Source: Baffinella frigidus (lineage: Eukaryota > Cryptophyceae > Cryptomonadales > Baffinellaceae). From it: DNA of 27,099 bases. The stretch's first letter is position 1; each line of letters starts with the position of its first letter. The notes beneath the pieces were generated by a model. That model was not told the origin of the DNA. It ran no database searches and saw nothing but the letters and a program-made list of their open reading frames with translations. A program made the translations under genes and the position numbers. The DNA is taken from NCBI GenBank assembly GCA_026770585.1, contig MU646407.1:477764-504862 (forward strand), given 5' to 3'. Shown here one piece after another: positions 8,206-17,200 of this stretch.

Positions 8206-11200
8206 ATGGTTGCCATGTTATCGCAGCATGGCAGCGTGCTACGCCTGGGGCTGGCGGTGTTGTGTCTCGCAGCAGGATCGGCGGGGCGCCACGTATCTCC
8301 GTCGGTGTCGCTCGCCCGCATCTCTGATCCTCGGGCTGAGGCCCAGAGATGCGGCGCAAGCTGCCTCCCGGTCGCAGCGAACCTTGCGCTGCGCGGCGGG
8401 CATGAGAGCACGGACGTGCAGGTGGGTTGTTTGTCGGCCTTTTTTTCCTGCTTCGGCCGCAAGGCGCCGGAGCCACCCCCGCCAGTGGTTGAGACTACTG
8501 AATTCACCACCGTCGTGCACTTCGCGACTGCCGATGGCGAGGGGAGCGAGCTGAGGCCGTTCATCAGCGGGTCGTGCGATGGGCTGGGCGACTGGGACTT
8601 ATCCAAGGCCGTCGCCCTCCAGGCGGGGGCTGGATTTGCGCGCTGGGAAGGCACCTTCCGGTGAGCCTCTTTGGAGCGGAAAAGAGCCCAAACAGACTGC
8701 GACAGACCTGAAATTCCTGCTGTAAAAGCACACATCGCCTCGTTCGACCCCTTGTTTGTTCTGGAGGTCGCGGGAATCCGACGACACGTGGTACACATCG
8801 AGGGTCTCGACAAAGAGGATTTACTCCCTCTCTCAGGGCTGGTGGCATGTCGTGTACAAATGATGCATCTTCATGGACGAGGCCATGCAATTTAACCGTT
8901 TTAACCGTTTTTTGCTATATTCGGGTGGATTTTGTGTTATTTTACAGCTTAGTCGAAGCTAAGATAGCAAAATCTGAGAACATTCACCCTTATTAAGATA
9001 GCGTACACGGCGGTTTCAATTGCATGGAAGCGGGAACTCATCTGGGCCATCTCGCTCCCTACCTCCAAATGAAACATCAATTAACTTGAGAGGCTTATTT
9101 CCCCGGCGTGCCTCCCCGTGCAGGTTCCCGAAGGTGGATGCCACGTTCTTCTTCAAGTATGTCCTGCTCCCGGTCACTGAAGAGGGCCTCCTTGACCTGG
9201 CGCGCCTCGACGAGGTCCGTTCCTTTGTCGAAACAGATGCATGGTTGTAGCCTCGCTGCATCTCACATGGAAACAGATTTAATTGCTCCACGAAATCGAT
9301 TGACCCTGCACCCTACAACCTAAACCCTGAACCCTCAAACCTAAACCCTAAACTCTAAACCCTTGACCCTGAACCCTTGATCCTAAATCCGAGTCCGTAA
9401 CCGACACCTTTAATAAAACTCATTTCGAAACAGATTTAAGTAAAGCCACCTTTTTGCTATCTTATGGGTGGGTTTTGCGCTGTGGTACAGCTATGCCGAG
9501 GCTAAGATAACAAATTTCACCCTCAAGATAGCACACGAGGTGATATTACATCAATCTGCCTCCGCAGTGTGGGCTCCCCACAAGCCAAGGGCCCTGCGCT
9601 CGTGCGATTCCCAAATGCTTTGAATAAACTTTTTTTTTTCTGGTTGGTGGCTATGCAGGCAACCCTAAACCCTAAATCCTAAACCTTGAAACCTGAACCC
9701 TAAACCCTAAACCCTAAAACGCTCATCCCCAAACCCGAAACCCTCAACGCAGGCGGCTTGGGAGGACGGGCATAACAGGGAGCTGCACGTGACAGAATCG
9801 GGACAGGTCTCTCCACCCACACCCCTCACCCTCAACCCTACACCCTACAACCTACTGCCTGAACCTTACACGCTCAACCCTAAATTTGAGGTTAAACCAG
9901 GGCACTCCGCCACCCTTCCAGCCCTGAGAAGCGAGGCGTTATGCCATAAGTTGACATTTTTCGGTCGACTTTGGTGATCGGGATGTTTTCATCGTTTGGG
10001 TTTGGCGGATCAGGACAAGGGTTGGGTACTGAAGAGGACACTCGCGTCTTTTTTTCCATTTTGATCGTTTAACCCCGGATTTGGACGGGGAGGGGAGGGT
10101 ATGGAAGGGCGGTGGAGTGACCGGGTTAAGGCTTTAGGGTTGAGCCCACCGGCCTGGAGAAGTGAAGCGAACCACCCTGCACCCCACACGCCGACTCACA
10201 AGTTGACGACGCTCGTACTCAACTGACAACGTTTCCAAAAGTTGGCAACGCCACGGCAGGTGCCGCTGGGGGGCACGGTGCCCCAAGCCTCAAACCCCTG
10301 AAACACTAACCCCTGAAATATCACCCCCCGAAACCCCTGACCCTATCCCCTGAGATCCCAAACCTCACCCCCCTGAAACACTAACCCCTGAGATCCCGCA
10401 CCCCGAAACCCCTGAGCCCCTGAACCCCACACCCCGAAATAGGTGGCGCTTGGGGGCACGGCGCATGGTCGCAAATCGCCTTTTCCAACCCCTTGCTTTG
10501 TTCTGGAGGTCGCGTGAATCCGGCGACGCGTGGTACAAAAAAGGGGTCTGAGCGAAGAGGATTTGCCCCCCCCCTCTGACGGCACACCCCACACAGGTGG
10601 CGCTGGGGGGCACGGCGCTACCGCACCACATGCGCCACCCGATCAACGTCTATCCTACACCTTAATCCCTAACCCTTAATCCCCTACATAACACCTAAAA
10701 CCTAAAACCCCAAAACCCCTGAAACGCCAAACCCCTGATCCCCCAAGCCCCTACAGCCTAAAAAATAAAAATAAAAAATAAGACATGAACAATAAACATA
10801 AAACATAACCTGAAACTTACCACAAAACCTAACGTAACCCGACACACAAACAGGTGGAGCTGGGGGGCACGGCGCTGCCGCACCACATGCGCCATCCGCT
10901 CAACGTGCACCCGCCTTGCGTCGATGTACGCCCCTCAACCCTATTATACCGTGTACACTATGGATGCACACCCCTCAACCCTCAACCCTGGACCCTGGAT
11001 CCTGGACCCTAGGCCCTAGACCCTGGACCCTAGGCTCAACGTCCATCCGCTCTGTGTGGTTGTACGCCCCTACATCATACACCCTATACCCTGAACCCTG
11101 GACCCTGAACCTTAGGCTCAACGTGCACCACAACCCTAAAGATTTAACCCTATATATGTACGCCCCTGTATCTTGAACCCTGACGTGTGTAGATGGACGT

Positions 11201-14200
11201 CCCCGAACCCTAAACCCCAAACCCTAAACCCTAATCCCTAAACCCTGCTGTTAACCATAAACCATCAACCACAACCCCGCACCTTATACTGTGAACCCTA
11301 CACCCTGCCCTCGCTCAACGTGCGTCGCGGGATCCGACCATGAGGGCGGTTGGCAGGGTGCGGTGCATGCGCCTAACCCCCAAACCCGGGGTGGTCGGCC
11401 CCGGTTTTGGTTGGAGAGGTGGGGGGCAGAGGTGGCGTGAGGGGAGATGGTGTGTGAGAGAGTGAGAGAGTGAGGGAGTGAGAGCGTGAGAGCGTGAGAG
11501 CGTGCGAGAGTGAGAGAGTGTGGTGCATGGATCGTGTAGTTCGCCTCGCCATACCCACAACGTGCCAGTCCCGCTGGGCGGGGCTGCCTCTGGCTACCCG
11601 TGAAGTAGAAGGCGTGGGCTTTCACCGAAATGAAATGTGCGTGGCTGCGGCCAACCATAACTTGTGGCCATGGCTGCATAACCTGTGTGGGTCCATCACC
11701 TGTATGGGTCCATGATCTCTCCGAACATGCCTGCGGGTTCCCACGTGCGTCGCGGGTCTGTTTCGGGTTTAGGGTAACCCCTAACCCACCCACGGGGTGC
11801 GTGTGCCCTCCTCGGGTGTAGGGCTTCGGGGTGTAGGGTCTACCCTAAGGTACGCCCTCAACCCTGCGCAGGAGGTGACAGGGTTTAGGGTCCTAAACCC
11901 TAAACCCCACGCAGGAGACGGCCCCGGCGGCGCCTCCCCTGCCTCCCCAGGGGCCTCTTCGTAGGTTCCTGAGGTTCATCCGGAGGGGTCCCTGGGGTCT
12001 CATGCCTTCTGCCAAGGATTGCCTGGGGGGGGGGGTCCGGGCTGCCGCGTGAGCCCTGCCGTGTGCTGTAGGATGGGGGCGCGGGGTGGGGGGCGTTTCT
12101 AAAGTTGATGTCCCGGGTGTGCGGTGCACACCCGTCAACTTTGGAGCGAAAAAGGACCCGGTCTCACCAAATTGGTGAGGCAAAATCGACTGAGACAGAG
12201 CTAGAATGCGCGTGCGCAGGTTGTGAGCCTCTCCTCTTAAGGGTTGACGCCCTGTTTCCGGCGTCCACCAAATTCCGGGCACGGGTGTGTGTGCGGCGTA
12301 TCAAGGCGGGGAAACGTTCTGGAGGAACTGCCAATGTGTTTCCCCCGAGGATGTCCCCCGAGGATGTGTTTTTGAATACCTCCCCGATTCGGGTCGGTGG
12401 GGAGGGGGGGCTGGTGTGGTCACTGCAAAAGCGCCACACGTATAGGAGGTGGGAAGAGGGGGGGTTCGATGGGGAGGCGCTCACGTGCTGTAGGCCCGTC
12501 TGAGACGGGCCTACAGCACGCCCGAGTCGGTTTACCGGCGCTGGGAGAGCTCCCCGCGTGTAGGGGNNNNNNNNNNNNNNNNNNNNNNNNNNNNNNNNNN
12601 NNNNNNNNNNNNNNNNNNNNNNNNNNNNNNNNNNNNNNNNNNNNNNNNNNNNNNNNNNNNNNNNNNNNNNNNNNNNNNNNNNNNNNNNNNNNNNNNNNNN
12701 NNNNNNNNNNNNNNNNNNNNNNNNNNNNNNNNNNNNNNNNNNNNNNNNNNNNNNNNNNNNNNNNNNNNNNNNNNNNNNNNNNNNNNNNNNNNNNNNNNNN
12801 NNNNNNNNNNNNNNNNNNNNNNNNNNNNNNNNNNNNNNNNNNNNNNNNNNNNNNNNNNNNNNNNNNNNNNNNNNNNGGGGGGGGGGGGGGGGGGGGGGGG
12901 CGCGGTGTTGTAGTAATTGGTACACGGATTGTAGACGAACCCGTGGTGTTGCTGGACCCCGCCCCCTCGTGGATTTTGTGTCGTGGATTTTGTTGAGGGT
13001 TGCACCCAGGGTTTTTTTAGGGTTGGACCAAGGTTGAAGGTTACACCTGTGCCCGTGTCGCTCCCTGCCGGGCCATCCCGAACCTACCAAAGCCCCTTCG
13101 TTTACGGTCTACCCTAAACTATTTCATCCCCTAAACCCTAAACCATGAACCTTAAACCCAAAACCCTAAACCCTCAACCACAACCCAAAACCCAAAACCC
13201 TACTCCCCAAACCCCAAGCCCCAGACCCCAAACCCAAAACCCCCAACCCTAGACACCAAACTCCAAACCCCAAACCCCAAACCCCAAACCCCACACCCTC
13301 AACAAGGTGACGTTCACGGTGCACCACCGGCGGCGCGCGGACGAAGAGCTTGTCTACCTCACAGGTACCCTTCGCAGCGACGGTTTAGGGTTTATGGTTT
13401 AGGGTTTAGGGGCAAGATCCTGGTGTTGTCGGGAAGTGCGGATCGCGCGGAACAGGATGGGTCCGTAGAACATCAGAAGGAACCTGCTTTCGGGTGTCGC
13501 ATTCAGTGTTTGTCGCATTCAGTGTTTGGACAAGTGCGCGTGGTTCAGTCGGGAGGCTGTCTGGGCCACCTAGCAGCGACCGAGGACCTCTTCGCCTTGA
13601 ATTCAAGGTGAAATTCCGGTTAGGTCTCAGGGAAATGGATAAGATTCTAGTAGAAAATGGTTTAGATGGACTGTATCCGTGAAGCCCCCGTTGGCTGCTA
13701 AGTGGATCCTAAGGATGGAGGACCTAATCCCGGCATAAACCTAATTCCGGCATTCCGTATCACCCTACCGTATTGCGTACCGTAGCACCGGAATGCCGTA
13801 GCCGGGTAGATGTCCTACCTCACTCTCAGTCGCAGCGGTTTCCACGTCGGTTGGTGAAAACAACGTTTACTGAAAACTGTGAAAGAGCACTCCGTCACCC
13901 AAAGGTGGCAGGATGGTAGCAGCATCGTCACAACGTGTGTTACGTGTGTTTTGGTTTTCGCAGTCCACCACGAGGAGCTTGTCTTCCTCACAGGTACAAC
14001 GCTTTTCGCATCGGTTGCCGAATGTCAGAAAACGTTGAAAGAGTGCCAAAAGGTGGCAGTTTAGCAGCAGCAGCGTCACAACTTTTGGCATGGTTTGAAA
14101 CGACACACGGCGTGAAAGTGAGGTGCGTGTGGTCCTCACAGGTATCAGACCTTTCCGGCCCTTGAGGGTTTGCCTCAACCCTAAACGCTAGGGCTTAGTG

Positions 14201-17200
14201 GATTTGCAGGCTCTAGGGTTTGTGGGATTTTCTTAACCCCCGCTCAAGATGTTTTCGTCTCTGCCAGATCGAAGACGGAACCCCAAAAGCCTCAAACCCC
14301 CAACCCTGTCCCAGGCGACTCCAAAAACCTAGGAAATTGGGACCCTTTGCAGTCGATCCCGATGGGGGCGGGGGCGGAGGATAAGCTCGGGCGGACACGG
14401 TGGACCGCGCACCTCTCGCTCCCGCTTAACTCGTCGATGGAATTTAAGTGAGCGTCCGAAATCCGAAACCTAGCTTAGTGTTTTGAGAGAAAAACTGACA
14501 TGCGCGCGGTTAGTTCCAAACCCGGACCCCGAAAGACGAAACCCCAAAGGCGAAACCCGGAACCCGAAACCCGCACGGCGGAGGACGAGCTTGGGAGGAC
14601 ACGGTGGACCGCGCACCTATCGCTCCCCCTGAATTGGTTGATTGAGTTCAAGTGAGAACCCGAATCCCTAACCAACCAAAAAAAAGACACGCGCGGTTAG
14701 TTCCAACCCCGAAACACGAAAAATGAAAAACGAAACCCGAAACCCGAAACACGACTCTGTCCCGCAACACCTCAACGGAGGTCAACAGAGCGTCCTGAAC
14801 CCTGAATCCTAATCGTTCAACCCCCACTCCAGGTTCTACATGGTGAACGTGTCAGACCCTGAGGTGATGTGGGAGGGGGGCCAGAACCGCCTCTGCTCGA
14901 TCACCGCTCCGGGCCAGGTTCTAAACCCCTGCACCGAACCCCAAAAACACGAAACACGAAACCCGAAACCTGAAGCACGAAACATGAGACACGAGACACG
15001 AGACCCAAAAGCCGCGACCCGACACCCGAAACCCGAAACCCGAAACCCGAAACCCGGGGAAGTGACGTGTGGGGGGGGGCATAACTGCCTCTGCTCGATC
15101 ACCGCGCACGGCCAAGTGCGTTGCGTGTCCTAAACTCTCGACCTAAACCCTCAGTCTGAACGCCGCTCTAAGTGTCTCGGCCGCATCTTCGTTCGTGACC
15201 CGGAACCCTACACCCTTCACCCTACCCTAAACCCTAGACCCTTAACCATAAACCCTAAACCCTAGACCCCACACCCGACAGGCGCGTCGGCACGTTGACT
15301 CCCTCAACCCTCAACCCTTGACGATCCAACCTCGACACCCCACCCCCCCCCCAAAAAAAAACTCGCTCACACCCCAACCCCCACACCCCCAACCCCAACC
15401 CCGCATGTATCCTTCTTCCCAGACGAGCTAGGCCTCGATCTGGAGGGCGCCTTCCAGGGTGCGCGCACTGCGAGTGCAGAGCTTTTGGACACTACAGGGG
15501 TTCCTCGCTCTTACGAAACGCCCACCCTCCTAGGGCTGCGATAGGGCTCTAAGCAGGGGCCTACTGTAGGGTCCTAAGGGGCGGCTGTTTCTTATGAGCG
15601 AGGTACCACTGTACCCCTGCGCGCGCGGTGAAGAGCTAAACACTAGCGCTCAAACACCAACCCCGCAGGTGTCGTTCTTCCCCGACGAGCTAGGCCTCGA
15701 GCTGGAAGGCGCCTCCAAAGGAGCACGCGTCCTTCCCTTCCTCCCAGCTGGGAGCTTCCCATGGTACTACTGCCCAAAACCCTTCTCCCAAAACCCTGAA
15801 CCCTAAACCCTTAACCCTGAACTCTGAACCCCCATCCCCAAACTTCCCAAGCTCGCGCCCTCCCCTTTCTCCCAGCCAGCAGCTTCCCATGGTGAATACA
15901 GCTGCCCAAAATCCTGAACCCTAAACCCGAAAGCCTGAAGCCTGAACCCTCATCCCCAAACTTCGCAAGCTCGCGCTCTCCCATGCCTCCCAGCTGGGAG
16001 CTTCCCTTGGTGAACCACAGCTACCAAAACTCCTACACCCAAAACCCTGAACCTTAAACGCTGAGTCCACAAACTTTGGATCGTGAACCAGCACGTGTCC
16101 GTCCCTTCCTCCCACCTGGATGCTTCCCATGGTCCAACTCCAAACCCCTCAACCTCTGTAAAACCCTAACCCTAAACCCTAAAACCCGAAACTGTCAAGT
16201 AAACCCTTAACCCCAAACTTTGACCTAGACCCTAAGCACGTGCCCTCCCCTTCCTCCCAGATGGGAGCTTCTCATGGTTCACCCCTAATCCCAAACCCTA
16301 CACCCCAACCGTTGCACCCCAAACCCGGAACCGTACGCCCCAAACCCGAAGCCCTAACCCCCAAACCCCCGACCAACCACTAGGGCCTCCTCGCGTGGAG
16401 GGACGGGGAAACGGCGAAGCTGGGGCGCTGGGGGCGGGGGCTTCCTCTTCCGCGTACAAGGTCCAGCCTACCACTTAGCAGCCACCGGGGGCTTCACGGA
16501 TACAGTCCATCTAAAATATGTGTACTGGAAGCGTATCCATTGCCCTGGAACCTGACCGGAATTGCGAAGCTGGGGCGCCGGGGGCGGGGGCTTCCTCTTC
16601 CGCGTGTAAGGTCCTACCTAGCACCAAAAACTAAAACTTAACATCGGTCATCCCTGAACAAAAAACTCTCAAAGGCGAAGCTGGGGGGCAGGGGGTGGAG
16701 GGTTTCTCTTCCGCGAGCAAGGTCGGCCTGCCTAAATCAAAAAAACTACCACCCAAAATCGTTGATCCCTGAACAAATGCGGCCCACCTCAAATCTCTGA
16801 ACCCTGAACCCGATCTACAAAAGCTTGATCCGCTAGGGGTAGGGGGCGGGGGCTTCCTCTTCCGCGTGCAAGGTCCTGCCTGGACCCCACCCTTTGACGG
16901 TGGGTTGTTTTCGTGGCCAACGGTAGGTTGCTACAACATTGAAGGATGCTGTAGTGTCTGTCATTTTTCTTTTAATCTCTATAATTATAAAAAGATATAT
17001 TTAAATGTGAAAATCATTTTCTCCGCTCAAGGCGGGCCAAGTCCTCTATTTTAAAATTTCGGTTGTAGGCGCACGTCCAGGTGTGTACGGAAGTTGGTCA
17101 CGTTCCCTACCGAAAAGCAGTAGGGAACGTGACCAACTCCCCCAAGAAATTTCAAGAAAGCCGACATGTACAAATAGGAGGTTTTAAAGGGAGGATTTGG

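Noticed and set aside
8016-8890. Long minus-strand ORFs over 8016-8890
   Set aside because: They are antisense to gene B exon 1 and the family R repeat. The plus strand has a signal peptide and CBM20 hallmarks, so the minus frames are shadows.
11284-11793. Minus-strand ORF of 169 codons
   Set aside because: It runs through the purine-rich tandem tract and heptads in intron 4 of gene B and shows no domain.
15594-15806. Plus-strand ORF starting MSEVPLY as an independent gene
   Set aside because: The ATG is in the F1 terminal repeat. Only the part from 15669 is coding, and it belongs to gene B exon 10.
16384-16880. Start of a GH77 glucanotransferase domain (DPE2) in gene B
   Set aside because: The architecture of tandem CBM20 suggested it, but exon 11 (SWGAGGGGFLFRVQ) does not match the family's conserved blocks, and the frame ends at 18033.
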